Source: JAAYJR01 sp964563975
GTDB taxonomy: Bacteria; Bacteroidota; Bacteroidia; Bacteroidales; Prolixibacteraceae
Assembly (NCBI GenBank): GCA_964563975.1
Contig: CAZLZJ010000021.1
Coordinates: 1-33,932, forward strand
Direction of reading: 5' to 3'
Length of the DNA stretch: 33,932 bases
Below, in pieces: positions 8,271 to 17,743 of this stretch. Numbering within the stretch: the first letter of the stretch is position 1; the number at the start of each line of letters is the position of its first letter. Below the pieces are notes generated by a model that saw only the letters and a program-made list of their open reading frames with translations, ran no database searches and was not told where the DNA came from. The position numbers and the translations under genes were made by a program.

Positions 8271-11138
8271 TAATAAAAATTCTACTGCCACATCATCTCT
8301 CTCCGGAAGCCAGGTGGTTCGAACTCCTATTTCAGAAGGAGCATAAAACCGTAAAAACTTTGTATCTGCAACTATCTCAGTGCCGGTTGAAAAGAGTGTT
8401 TTTTTGAATTTTCCGGCTTTCTCCCCTTTTTGGTATATATTACCCTCAACCTGTCCGTAATCTGCAAACAGAGACGTCTTAATCCTTGTGAAATACATAA
8501 TACCAGCAAGGTTAAAGTCAGGATAAAGCAATGGAAATTTATAATCAGCCGAAGTCATTGATAATAATGTGCTGCCAATCCTGTTCCATCCACGCGGAAA
8601 CTTCACAATATCAGAAAAACTGAAAATACTGTTATTTACTTTCCGCTGAATTCCTCCATATATTTTCATTCCATGATTTTGAGCAATGCCCGGAATATAT
8701 AGTTGTCCCTGAATAGCCGATAAATTATCTGCTTTCATTAATCCGGCATGTGAATATTTAAAATTTCCATCAATCATTATTCCGAAATCAGGATACATAT
8801 CAAGATAACTCTGTTTTAAAAGCTGATGAAAATAGAGCCTTAATCCTATTGAGTGTGAGTCCCCTTCAGGAAACAAGCCGGGCATTCCGGAAGCTCTTTT
8901 ATTGAGGAGATAGTCATACTTAATCACCGGAAAAAAATAACGATTATATCTGCCTTTTGTAAAATTTAAAGGCAGACCGGCCGACAAGCCTCCATTTATC
9001 TCTCTCCATTTAAAATTGCCGGTTGTTGTATCCCTGCGTATTATCTCACCTTTATCGTTATGTGTTGTATTTACAACGCTAAATATTGATTTTCGGTTAC
9101 CTGTATCGAAATTTATGTCTATTACCGGATAAAATCCTTTATAACTGTACTTCAACAAAAATTTACCACTCTTTTCTGATAAGTCACGTTTATAACCTAT
9201 CACCGTTTCAGCAGTTCCAAGCAGATTTTGAGAAACCAAGCTGGCACCGGGTGTTATTTCATAAATATTCGGGTCAATATAAAGAGGAGCCCAGCTATGA
9301 AAATTAAAAAGATTTGATGCCTTCCGGTACTTTTCAGACAGATAATTATTTGTCTCCCGTCCGGTAAAAATTGGTTTTCCTTCCTCTTGCTGACTAAGCT
9401 CTTCTGCCAACTTATAATATGCAGGTTTAATTGAAGATAGAGGGATAACACTATCATTGACTGCCAATATCTCTATTAATCTGAATCCATCTGAAGTGTA
9501 ATTGCTTAATACTATCTTTTCCCCGTCCTCTGAAATAGCGGGAGACTCAACGCCAAACCTCGGTTCAAAAACTCTGACTATGGAAAGATTGTGCAGGTTC
9601 ATACGATATAAGCTGTTTTTTCCTGAATATGAACTGATAAAGTATAGATAGTCTCCGGAAATTTTCAGATGTTTTATATCACCTATATCTTTTTGAAATA
9701 AAACCGTCATCTCATTATGCTCAGGATTTATCCTGGCAATGCGCTTACCTTTATCTGTCAGTATAACTGTCACCACTTCATTGTCATTAACCCATTCAGG
9801 CTGCATAAAGTAGTTATTGGAGGGTGACCGGTAACGATAGATCAATTTACCTTCAGATATATCATAAAACGATAAATAATAGTTATTTATATAATCTGCT
9901 TCAACAACAGCAACAGTCGACTTTGATGGAGAGATTGCCGGGCTGAAGCAGTTAAATTCAGGTACTATATCAATTTTTTCATTTGTGACAATATTATAAA
10001 GCCTGATTAATGATTTGCCGCCGTGTTGCCAGCGAGGATCATTTATTTTTTCTGAATAAACAATCCATTCGCCACGGTAATTTACCGATTCTTCAAAAAT
10101 ATTCCCGGGTGTCATAATTTTTTGCACTCCCCCATCTTTTTTCAATTTTATAAATGAAGGTATTTTATCAAATGATCTTTTGAAAGATATCAGGATTGAA
10201 TCGTTATACCAATGATTGTAATTATAATTGGTAAAGTATTTATGTACAGGTGTCAATATTTTAAATGGAGTTGCCGGATAGTTACAATCTTCATTTATCC
10301 ATACTGTTCTGAGACTGTCGAATACCGAATGATAAAAATTAACTTTATTTTGCCCCGTAATACTTTTTAAGGTGCTATTCACAGGAGTTAAAGAAAGGGG
10401 CCTGGAGCCTGTTTTGCTGAATACCTCCTCCCACAATGATAAGCCATACTTAATCCTTGCCGAACCAACAAGATAGTAGCCAAGTTTGTAATAATCAGGT
10501 ATAAAATCACGATATGACCCCAAATAAGCTTTATCATACGAAAGACGGCCTTTTTCAACATGCAGTGCCCGGTGTTCCATAAGAAAAGACGGAAACCTGC
10601 CTCTTCCATAATCACTTAATGATGTTTCAGTAACAACTGCATCTCCTTCAATAAGCCACCAGGGAAGATAGGTGCCAAAAAAGAGTGCTGTCGCCTGTTC
10701 ACCAAAAAGTGTTTTTACCCATGCCGGCAATCTGTCATTTACTTTATCGATCTGCACAATATGTCTGAATTCATGAAGGACAAGCTGTCTGAGCCAGTCC
10801 TGCGGATAGATCGCTTGATGCGGCATTGTATAAAATTCAGCCCGCCTGGGTGCCCAGGCAATCAATCCATTTGACTGTACAGTCCGGGTGTGAAGAATAA
10901 CGGGGAATTTAGCAGGATTGTGTTTCAATGTATAGGCACCAAAAGGATAAACCTCATCAAGAGCACCTGCAAGTTGTTGTGCTACAGATTCATAATAATC
11001 AGGGTAGATCAAATTAAAATGAACAGACTTTATCTGCCTCCACCTGATAGAAGCCGGATCTTGTCCCGTATTAAAATATTGAGCAAAGGATACAGTTTGT
11101 AATACTATAAAAAGAAATGCAAGTAAAAATTTCCGCAT
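8247..11138 (-). CDS. Exported HEFRH peptidase-like / beta-propeller / outer-membrane barrel protein
   Basis: This is a 963-residue protein with a signal peptide (residues 1-19, cleavage before or after Q20). Residues 25-250 resemble a gluzincin-type peptidase domain: LVLHEFRHIVQ gives an HExxH zinc motif at 122-126, and WLIEGDA supplies a candidate third ligand at E164. The middle (about 290-580) has repeating strand patterns with aspartates as in TolB-like beta-propellers. The last 300 or so residues have alternating hydrophobic/polar strands and end in aromatic F (FLLSIDFNAF), as expected of an outer-membrane beta-barrel. I infer a surface or periplasm-facing protein that binds or cleaves peptides. 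It is a standalone gene, 71 bp downstream of AsmA-like, and overlaps the convergent phosphoesterase gene by 24 bp. Confidence 0.75.
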   Translation of the reverse strand: MRKFLLAFLFIVLQTVSFAQYFNTGQDPASIRWRQIKSVHFNLIYPDYYESVAQQLAGALDEVYPFGAYTLKHNPAKFPVILHTRTVQSNGLIAWAPRRAEFYTMPHQAIYPQDWLRQLVLHEFRHIVQIDKVNDRLPAWVKTLFGEQATALFFGTYLPWWLIEGDAVVTETSLSDYGRGRFPSFLMEHRALHVEKGRLSYDKAYLGSYRDFIPDYYKLGYYLVGSARIKYGLSLWEEVFSKTGSRPLSLTPVNSTLKSITGQNKVNFYHSVFDSLRTVWINEDCNYPATPFKILTPVHKYFTNYNYNHWYNDSILISFKRSFDKIPSFIKLKKDGGVQKIMTPGNIFEESVNYRGEWIVYSEKINDPRWQHGGKSLIRLYNIVTNEKIDIVPEFNCFSPAISPSKSTVAVVEADYINNYYLSFYDISEGKLIYRYRSPSNNYFMQPEWVNDNEVVTVILTDKGKRIARINPEHNEMTVLFQKDIGDIKHLKISGDYLYFISSYSGKNSLYRMNLHNLSIVRVFEPRFGVESPAISEDGEKIVLSNYTSDGFRLIEILAVNDSVIPLSSIKPAYYKLAEELSQQEEGKPIFTGRETNNYLSEKYRKASNLFNFHSWAPLYIDPNIYEITPGASLVSQNLLGTAETVIGYKRDLSEKSGKFLLKYSYKGFYPVIDINFDTGNRKSIFSVVNTTHNDKGEIIRRDTTTGNFKWREINGGLSAGLPLNFTKGRYNRYFFPVIKYDYLLNKRASGMPGLFPEGDSHSIGLRLYFHQLLKQSYLDMYPDFGIMIDGNFKYSHAGLMKADNLSAIQGQLYIPGIAQNHGMKIYGGIQRKVNNSIFSFSDIVKFPRGWNRIGSTLLSMTSADYKFPLLYPDFNLAGIMYFTRIKTSLFADYGQVEGNIYQKGEKAGKFKKTLFSTGTEIVADTKFLRFYAPSEIGVRTTWLPERDDVAVEFLLSIDFNAF

Positions 11139-11209
11139 CTTCTCAGGCTTGAATTACTTTCTTTTAAGGTATTAATATATTGCTTCTCTCAAAAGTAATA
11201 CTTTTTGAT

Positions 11210-13693
11210 CTATTTGATTATATTTTTAAATCCTTCGCCGATCTTTTTCAATGATTTTTGAATATCCTCTTTTGCTGATTTTTTAACCTCTTCTGTTACC
11301 TGCTTCATTGCTTCTTCCAAGCTTATGCTAACCTCCGGTTTTCCCACAGGCCCCTTCAGCATAACCGAAGCAGGTAACATTCTGATTTTTTCTTCTCCCG
11401 GAAGTATCTTTAAAATTTTTTCAATATCTGGTCCAAAAGCCTCTCTGTCAACTGAAAAATCAAGTTTCATATCAAGTAGATTGGATGTATTTAATAATCC
11501 GCTGATAATCACCTCCTGTCCTGAAACTTTTGTTTTAAAAGGTTTAATAACTATACCTCCCTGTACAATCTCTACATTTGCACTAAAATCATTCACATTC
11601 ACGGTTTTCAGCAATTCTGATTTTAACAGACCTTTAAGCTGACTGAAAAGTGGAGACTCATTAATAGAAAGATTCTCTGTATTAAAACTTCCTTGTCCGT
11701 TTATCGAAGAAGCAATCAGGTTTAATTCAGAAGTCAGCTTTCCATTTATTTTTAGTCCCGTACTGAATTTCCCTACACTGTTGCGGGCTATCGGAGCCAT
11801 ATTCCGAATGCCGGGAAGAGTCTGAAAAGCTATTGGAATATCAGCTTTCAAAATATCAAATCCAAAATCAAACAGAGGATTATCTTCAGGACCGTTTTCA
11901 TATGAGCCGGTTAGTTTAAGCTCTCCTCCAAGCATTTTCATATTTAAATCATCCAAAGCAAGTTTGCCATCTCTGGCAGTTATCAAACCTTTTACATCTG
12001 TAATTGGTAATTTTTCAAATAATACCCGTTGAATATCAGACTGAAAGGTAAAATCAATATTGGCTGGTATATCAAAAGTCAATTTTTCGCCTGAAGATAT
12101 GCTATCGGTTGCTGGTTTTAAAACAACAGGCTCATTTTCAATTGTTAAACGTAATAATTCATTCAGATTGAGCAGTGCAGATGACAATTTTAAATTTGCA
12201 GCCAAGGTCTCCCTGTTAAAAATATAATTCAGATAGTTGGTTACCCTTCCTGATAAATTCATATCACTCTGCCCTATTTTCACATTAAGCCCGCTAAGAT
12301 TAACAGCCCTGGGAGTAAAGTTCAGTTCCCCCTCCGGTATCAATACTTTCTGTGTAAGTGAAGGCGACTGATAAACAAAGTTAACAAGCCTGACAGTGCC
12401 ATCTGAGGTAATTTTATCAAACTCCTCCTTCTCAACCGACGAGTAGTTGCCTTTTACAAAAAGGTTTGCATCGATTACCCCTGAAATATCAACACTATCA
12501 AGGGGAAGAGCCTCTTTCCATTCATCAAACTTCACATTACCTTTAAAAGAGCCTTCAAAATGCAGATCTGAAACAGGGTTTTTCAGGCTTAATGTGAGAT
12601 CAACCGGACTGTCCTTTACTTCTGCACGTGCCCGGGTGATATTCACCTCTGTCAGGTCTGCAATTCCCTGAGGCTTCACAATGGAAATATTTGCAGATAT
12701 ATTTTTAATATCTTCCGGCAGATCTTTATAATGCAAATTTCCATTATTTACCTCAATTTTCAGATTAAAAGCAGGATAATCATCTTCAAAATAATATCCC
12801 CTGACAGATCCGTCAATAATAGCATTTCCACTAGTTTCAATGTCTTTAAGATACTCTTCATAACCGGGGGGTACGAGGGCCAGGAAATTATCAAAACCTG
12901 ACTCTTTTGTTTTTATCCGCAGATCGAACGACATGGTATCATCAGGTAGACTGATCATGCCTGTCACTTCCATGGGAAGACGATTAACAAGCAACTCATT
13001 CTCTTCAATTTTAATGTTCATTCTTTCATAATCCACATTCAACAAAGAACGGATATCCAGGGTTATACCTGAAATATAATTTACTTTTCCGTATGTCAAA
13101 GAAAATCTGTCGGCCTTACCATCAGCAAGCAACTGAGCCTCAGTGCCATACATTTTACCTGAAATGTCAATATTTATTTTGTCAATTAGAACAAACATAT
13201 CTGTTTCCCTGTCTTCGTAGATAAATCCTGCATCTTTAATATTGATCCGGTCAAGTTTAAGTTCCATACCCTCACCAGGCGACGGATCTACATACTCCGA
13301 TTCCGGTTCCACTGCCAGGTCCCAATTGGCATTGCCTGATTCACTAACAACCAACTTAAGAACCGGTTGGTTTAAAATAATCTCTTCAATTCTGAAATTC
13401 TTTAAATTAAAAAGTCGGGAAAGGGGTGTTTTTGCTCTTAAAGAAGTAATAGTTAAAAGTGTATCATTCTGAAATTCATCTTTCCCTATTATCATAACGT
13501 CAGTTAATTTCATCGACAGCATTGGGAATCCGCGAAACAGTGATAATTTCAAATCCGAAAATTCAACCTCTGCTTTAACACTCTTATTAAGAGTTGTTTT
13601 AATTTTTTCCAATAAAGGTTGTTTAAAAAATAGCGGAACAGCAGCCATAAGCAAAATAATTACTGCCAAAATGATTATTATAATTTTCTTCAT
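11210..13693 (-). CDS. AsmA-like envelope protein
   Basis: The protein has 827 residues. A single N-terminal membrane segment (about residues 3-25) is followed by the AsmA N-terminal signature: VKAEVEFSDLKLSLFRGFP, then SMKLTDVMI and the TPLSRLFNLKNFRIEEI stretch. The remainder is a long series of beta-strands with repeated GxxxL/DLxL patterns, ending with a charged amphipathic helix. AsmA-family proteins span the periplasm and are linked to outer-membrane assembly and lipid transport in other bacteria; which role this one has is not visible. It lies 54 bp downstream of the exported CinA-like gene on the same strand and may share its transcript. Confidence 0.88.
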   Translation of the reverse strand: MKKIIIIILAVIILLMAAVPLFFKQPLLEKIKTTLNKSVKAEVEFSDLKLSLFRGFPMLSMKLTDVMIIGKDEFQNDTLLTITSLRAKTPLSRLFNLKNFRIEEIILNQPVLKLVVSESGNANWDLAVEPESEYVDPSPGEGMELKLDRINIKDAGFIYEDRETDMFVLIDKINIDISGKMYGTEAQLLADGKADRFSLTYGKVNYISGITLDIRSLLNVDYERMNIKIEENELLVNRLPMEVTGMISLPDDTMSFDLRIKTKESGFDNFLALVPPGYEEYLKDIETSGNAIIDGSVRGYYFEDDYPAFNLKIEVNNGNLHYKDLPEDIKNISANISIVKPQGIADLTEVNITRARAEVKDSPVDLTLSLKNPVSDLHFEGSFKGNVKFDEWKEALPLDSVDISGVIDANLFVKGNYSSVEKEEFDKITSDGTVRLVNFVYQSPSLTQKVLIPEGELNFTPRAVNLSGLNVKIGQSDMNLSGRVTNYLNYIFNRETLAANLKLSSALLNLNELLRLTIENEPVVLKPATDSISSGEKLTFDIPANIDFTFQSDIQRVLFEKLPITDVKGLITARDGKLALDDLNMKMLGGELKLTGSYENGPEDNPLFDFGFDILKADIPIAFQTLPGIRNMAPIARNSVGKFSTGLKINGKLTSELNLIASSINGQGSFNTENLSINESPLFSQLKGLLKSELLKTVNVNDFSANVEIVQGGIVIKPFKTKVSGQEVIISGLLNTSNLLDMKLDFSVDREAFGPDIEKILKILPGEEKIRMLPASVMLKGPVGKPEVSISLEEAMKQVTEEVKKSAKEDIQKSLKKIGEGFKNIIK

Positions 13694-13747
13694 TATAAAT
13701 CAGTTTAAGATATTTTGTAGATGACACATATTAACAGTATCTGCAAT

Positions 13748-15067
13748 TTATTGCTTATTTATCAGCATCCTTCTTAAAATATGTAAAGCAGTCTGGCTTA
13801 TCCTAATAATATTACGCTCTTTATTATCTCCGGATAATATTTTTTCAACAACTGTTAGATCAGGGCCTGCAACTGCTATCAGAACAGAGCCCGGGATTTC
13901 CAGGGTAGCAATTGAATGGTCAGAACTATATAACTTCTTAACACTCTCGGCCATTGCACGTACTGCAACCTCGCCATTCTCTCCGGTAATTTCAGAAAAG
14001 GGCAACTTGAAAGGATTTTCCGAAAGATAAGTGGTAATACCGCCTTTGAAATATTTTGAGCTTGAAGGGGCAGAATTTATCTGGTATGAGATAAACCCGC
14101 CGGTATAACTCTCTGCAACCGACAATGTATGATTTTCAGACATCAGCAATCTTCCCACCACTTCCGCCATTGTTTCATCATTATATCCATAGATATTATC
14201 AGGGATATGCTTCCTGAGTTTTTCAATTTCAGATTCAACCTGAACTTCAAGTATTTCCATATCCGGACCGGTGGCCGACAAACGCATACGCACTGAATAG
14301 GGATCAGGAAGGTATGCAAGCTTAATATTTCCCGGAAGGCCTGCCTCCCAATCTTTGAGTCTCTCCGATAAAATCGACTCAGGTAAACCCTGTGTCAGCA
14401 CTGTTTTGTGATAAATCGAATTAATCTTATCATATTTTTCAAGATGAGGAATTACACTATTTATCATTACAGTTTTCATCTCATGCGGGACACCGGGAAG
14501 AGAAATAAAAATCGTATTATTTCTTTCAATCCAGATACCCGGTGCTGTTCCTGCTTTATTAGGCAGCACTTCACATATTTCAGGTACTAACGCCTGATCT
14601 CTGTTAAAACTGTTCATTGTCATACCTCTTTTCTCAACAAGACTTTGTACATGCTTCAAAGTTGGTTCATGCATCACTAACTTTGTATTAAAATATTTGC
14701 ACAGTACCGATTTAGTAATATCATCAATCGTTGGTCCCAGCCCGCCGGTTGTAATTACCAGATCCATTTTCCCTTCTGCCTGTTGCAATGCTTCCATAAT
14801 CTGATCAGGATCATCCCGGACAACTGTTATTTTATCTATTTCCACACCATATATATTCAGCTGTCTGGCAATCCAGGAAGAATTTGTATCAACTACCTGA
14901 CCAATCAAAATCTCATCACCAATTATAACTATCTCAGCTTTCAGATCTTTTCGGCCTTTTTCATAATTTCCGTCAATCTTGCCTTTACTGCAAGAATTAC
15001 CAATAAACACTATCGAAGATAATAATAAAAGAGTAATGAAAAAGAGTATATTTTTTTGCATGTTCAA
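13748..15067 (-). CDS. Exported CinA-like paralogue with degenerate amidase domain
   Basis: This 439-residue protein aligns end to end with the CinA encoded just upstream but carries about 43 extra N-terminal residues: a hydrophobic segment (7-23) and cysteine C26 in GNSCSKG, which reads as a signal peptide, possibly a lipoprotein one (the lipobox is not classic, as -3 is Gly). The COG1058/MoCF-like domain is intact: IGDEILIGQVVDTNSSW (49-65), ITTGGLGPTIDDITK, LPNKAGTAPGIW and SLPGVPHEMK. The C-terminal PncC-like amidase domain keeps AESYTGG (318-324) but lacks the glycine-rich TGIAGPGG...TGTVW segment; ATLEIPGSVLIAVA replaces it with 11 residues fewer. The YSNEVK segment is also changed. So the amidase half is probably inactive, and the first domain probably works outside the cytoplasm. 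Confidence 0.85.
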   Translation of the reverse strand: MNMQKNILFFITLLLLSSIVFIGNSCSKGKIDGNYEKGRKDLKAEIVIIGDEILIGQVVDTNSSWIARQLNIYGVEIDKITVVRDDPDQIMEALQQAEGKMDLVITTGGLGPTIDDITKSVLCKYFNTKLVMHEPTLKHVQSLVEKRGMTMNSFNRDQALVPEICEVLPNKAGTAPGIWIERNNTIFISLPGVPHEMKTVMINSVIPHLEKYDKINSIYHKTVLTQGLPESILSERLKDWEAGLPGNIKLAYLPDPYSVRMRLSATGPDMEILEVQVESEIEKLRKHIPDNIYGYNDETMAEVVGRLLMSENHTLSVAESYTGGFISYQINSAPSSSKYFKGGITTYLSENPFKLPFSEITGENGEVAVRAMAESVKKLYSSDHSIATLEIPGSVLIAVAGPDLTVVEKILSGDNKERNIIRISQTALHILRRMLINKQ

Positions 15068-15116
15068 AATATTTTTAAGGTTACTGCTTAACAGATAAAT
15101 AATATAATACTCAAAA

Positions 15117-16355
15117 TTATAAAGATACTCTTTTCCTCAGCATCTGCAATGCAGTTTGCGAAGAGCGCATAATATTGCGTTCTCTGTTATTTCCGAAAAC
15201 AAATTTTTCAGCAGCAACTAACCTGTTGTCGGCTACGGCAATCCATACAGTACCTGTTGGTTTCTCTTCTGTTCCTCCTCCGGGACCTGCAATACCGGTA
15301 GTTGCAATAGCATAATCAACTCCAAACAAATCTTTGACACCATGTGCCATTTCACAGGCAACCTGCTCACTAACAGCACCAAACTTTTCAATGCTTACAG
15401 GATTTACTCCTAAAATCTTTTGTTTTACTTCGTTTGAATAAGCTATTATGCTTCCTTTAAAATATGATGAACTGCCCGGCACCGATGTTATGAGATGTGA
15501 AATAAATCCACCGGTACAACTTTCTGCCAGAGCAAGAGATGCAGAATTGGAAACCAGCAATCTGCCTGTCACTTCAGCTAATGTCTCATTATCAAAACCG
15601 TATATATTTTCAGGAATAATTTTTTTTAATTTTTCAATTTCTTCTTCAACCTGTTGTTTTAATATATTCAAATTAGCCCCTGTAACAGATAGCCGTAGTC
15701 TGACAGCCATAGGATTTGGAAGATAGGCAAGCTTGATATTTACGGGGAGTGCTGTTTCCCAATCTTCAATTGTTTTGGCTAATATTGATTCAGGAAGTCC
15801 ATGAGTATTGATTGTTTTATGATATATTGCTCTGCCTGCACCTAAATCTTTTATTCGCGGAAGAATCTCATGCTCCATCAAATACTTCATTTCAAAAGGC
15901 ACACCCGGGATTGAAATATAAATTTTACTCCCTTTTTTAAACCACATTCCCGGAGCTGTTCCTGCCTTATTTAATAAAACAGTGCACGATTCGGGCACTA
16001 AAGCCTGGTCTTTGTTTAGTTTATTAATACTGATATTCCTATTTTTAAATCTCTCTTTTATTTGTTCAAAAGCAGGTTTGTGAAAAACAAGTTTTGTATT
16101 AAAATATTTACATAAGACATTTTTGGTTATATCGTCTTTCGTTGGGCCTAATCCGCCGGTAAGTATTATAATATCTGCACTTTGTTCAGCTTTTAATAAA
16201 GCTTCCAATATCTGTTTCTGTTCATCGTGTACAGATGTGATCTGATATATCTCAACTCCGTATAAATTGAGCTGTTCTGCAATCCATGCCGAATTAGTAT
16301 CAATAACCTGACCAATAAGTAACTCGTCTCCTATTGTTATTATTTCTGCTTTCAT
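15117..16355 (-). CDS. cinA: CinA family protein (COG1058 domain plus nicotinamide-nucleotide amidase domain)
   Basis: A 412-residue cytosolic protein with both standard domains. Residues 1-170 form the MoCF-like COG1058 domain (IGDELLIGQVIDTNSAW; LTGGLGPTKDDITK; SIPGVPFEMK), which in characterised members hydrolyses ADP-ribose. Residues from about 255 form the PncC-like domain, which deamidates nicotinamide mononucleotide in pyridine-nucleotide salvage. The catalytic region AESCTGG (277-283), IAYSNEVKQKILGV, GAVSEQVACEMA and ATTGIAGPGGGTEEKPTGTV are all present. The start codon overlaps the stop of the upstream M48 protease gene by 4 bp (16352-16355), so the two are probably translated in coupling. 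The exported paralogue follows 49 bp downstream. Confidence 0.95.
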   Translation of the reverse strand: MKAEIITIGDELLIGQVIDTNSAWIAEQLNLYGVEIYQITSVHDEQKQILEALLKAEQSADIIILTGGLGPTKDDITKNVLCKYFNTKLVFHKPAFEQIKERFKNRNISINKLNKDQALVPESCTVLLNKAGTAPGMWFKKGSKIYISIPGVPFEMKYLMEHEILPRIKDLGAGRAIYHKTINTHGLPESILAKTIEDWETALPVNIKLAYLPNPMAVRLRLSVTGANLNILKQQVEEEIEKLKKIIPENIYGFDNETLAEVTGRLLVSNSASLALAESCTGGFISHLITSVPGSSSYFKGSIIAYSNEVKQKILGVNPVSIEKFGAVSEQVACEMAHGVKDLFGVDYAIATTGIAGPGGGTEEKPTGTVWIAVADNRLVAAEKFVFGNNRERNIMRSSQTALQMLRKRVSL

Positions 16356-17578
16356 CTTAATCTTTTCAGTCGTTCCAATAGTGGAGGGTGTGAATAATTA
16401 AAAAAAACATATAAAGGGTGCGGAGTCAGATTGCTCAGGTTTCTTGCGGTAAGTTTTTTTAATGCAGAAGAGAGTGCTTCAGGGTTATAATTTTCTGAAG
16501 CAAAAGCATCTGCCTGAAATTCATTTTTTCGGGAAATAATATTCATGAATATTCCCAATAAAAATGAAACAGGTGAGTACAATATACCAAAAGCAATCAC
16601 TCCAACATGAAAATTTGGTTTTTCAATCCCAAGTGCATTACTTAAAAGAGGGCTGTCTACAAGCAAAGAAAACAAAAAAAGCACTGCTCCTGATTGAGCT
16701 AAAGAGATTAATATATTGTGTATCACATGTTTTTTCTTATAATGCCCTACTTCGTGTGCTAAAACTGCTACTATCTCTTCGGTGTTCATCTCTTCAATAA
16801 GAGTATCATAAAGAACCACTCGCTTTTTAGCTCCGAATCCGGTAAAATATGCATTAGCTTTTAATGACCTCTTAGATCCATTTATAACATAAATATTATT
16901 AAGCCTGAATCCAACACTATTGGCAAACAGGCTGATTGAATCCCTAAGCTCCCCCTCTTCCAAAGGAGTCTGTTTGTTAAACAGGGGAACTATCAGGACA
17001 GAATAAAACATTGTCATAAATATGCTGAATGCACTAACAGAAAGCCATGCATATATCCAGAACATATTTTCTGTTTTCCGGTAAAAAAAAACTAAAAGGG
17101 ATAATAATCCTCCTCCAATTACAGCACTTATAAACCACCCTTTTACCTTATCAAGAATAAATGTCTTCAGGTTGGTTTTATTAAAACCATATTTTTCCTC
17201 AATAACAAATATACCGTAAAGTGAAAACGGCATACTCAACATATCTGATGCAAACATAATTATTCCAAAAAACAGAAGTGCTGCTAAAATTGAATTGGAA
17301 GTTATGCTCCATGCCAATTTATCAATATAAGCAAATCCGTAAAAAAGAAGCATCCCCATAATTAACAAGAAACCAAATGCGCTTGTTATAATTCCAAATC
17401 GAAGATTATCACGCTGATAGGCCTGTTGCTTAGAGTATTTTTCCTGATCATAAATTCCTGACAGCTCTTCAGGAAGTAAGGTGCCCATCATCTTTGTGTT
17501 AAGATATTCGAGATAATTTTCAAAAACAAAATCCAGAATAATAATGGCTATGATAATCCAAAATATTATTTCATGCAT
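16352..17578 (-). CDS. M48 family membrane zinc metalloprotease (Ste24/CAAX protease 1-like)
   Basis: At 408 residues, this is an integral membrane protease. The zinc site is LAHEVGHYKKKH with H275 and H279, and the distal glutamate is in NEFQADAFA (E353). Hydrophobic segments flank the active site, as in Ste24, and the central GSKRSLKANAYFTGFGAKKRVVLYDTL region (about 234-260) is the family signature ahead of HExxH. In bacteria such proteins cleave membrane or secreted proteins in envelope quality control; the substrate is not known here. It is the first gene of the minus-strand run that continues through cinA, the exported CinA paralogue and AsmA-like. Confidence 0.92.
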   Translation of the reverse strand: MHEIIFWIIIAIIILDFVFENYLEYLNTKMMGTLLPEELSGIYDQEKYSKQQAYQRDNLRFGIITSAFGFLLIMGMLLFYGFAYIDKLAWSITSNSILAALLFFGIIMFASDMLSMPFSLYGIFVIEEKYGFNKTNLKTFILDKVKGWFISAVIGGGLLSLLVFFYRKTENMFWIYAWLSVSAFSIFMTMFYSVLIVPLFNKQTPLEEGELRDSISLFANSVGFRLNNIYVINGSKRSLKANAYFTGFGAKKRVVLYDTLIEEMNTEEIVAVLAHEVGHYKKKHVIHNILISLAQSGAVLFLFSLLVDSPLLSNALGIEKPNFHVGVIAFGILYSPVSFLLGIFMNIISRKNEFQADAFASENYNPEALSSALKKLTARNLSNLTPHPLYVFFNYSHPPLLERLKRLR

Positions 17579-17743
17579 CTGATCTCTCTTTTCTGTTGAG
17601 TTGCAAAGATAGTTATTATCAACATTTTTTATTATTCTTTAATAAACACTTTTTAAATGGTTATTTTTTACAAATCCAAACTCAAAAATATTTGTAATTT
17701 TAACTGTTTTTATTTTTCTTACACAAATTAAAATCAATTTATT

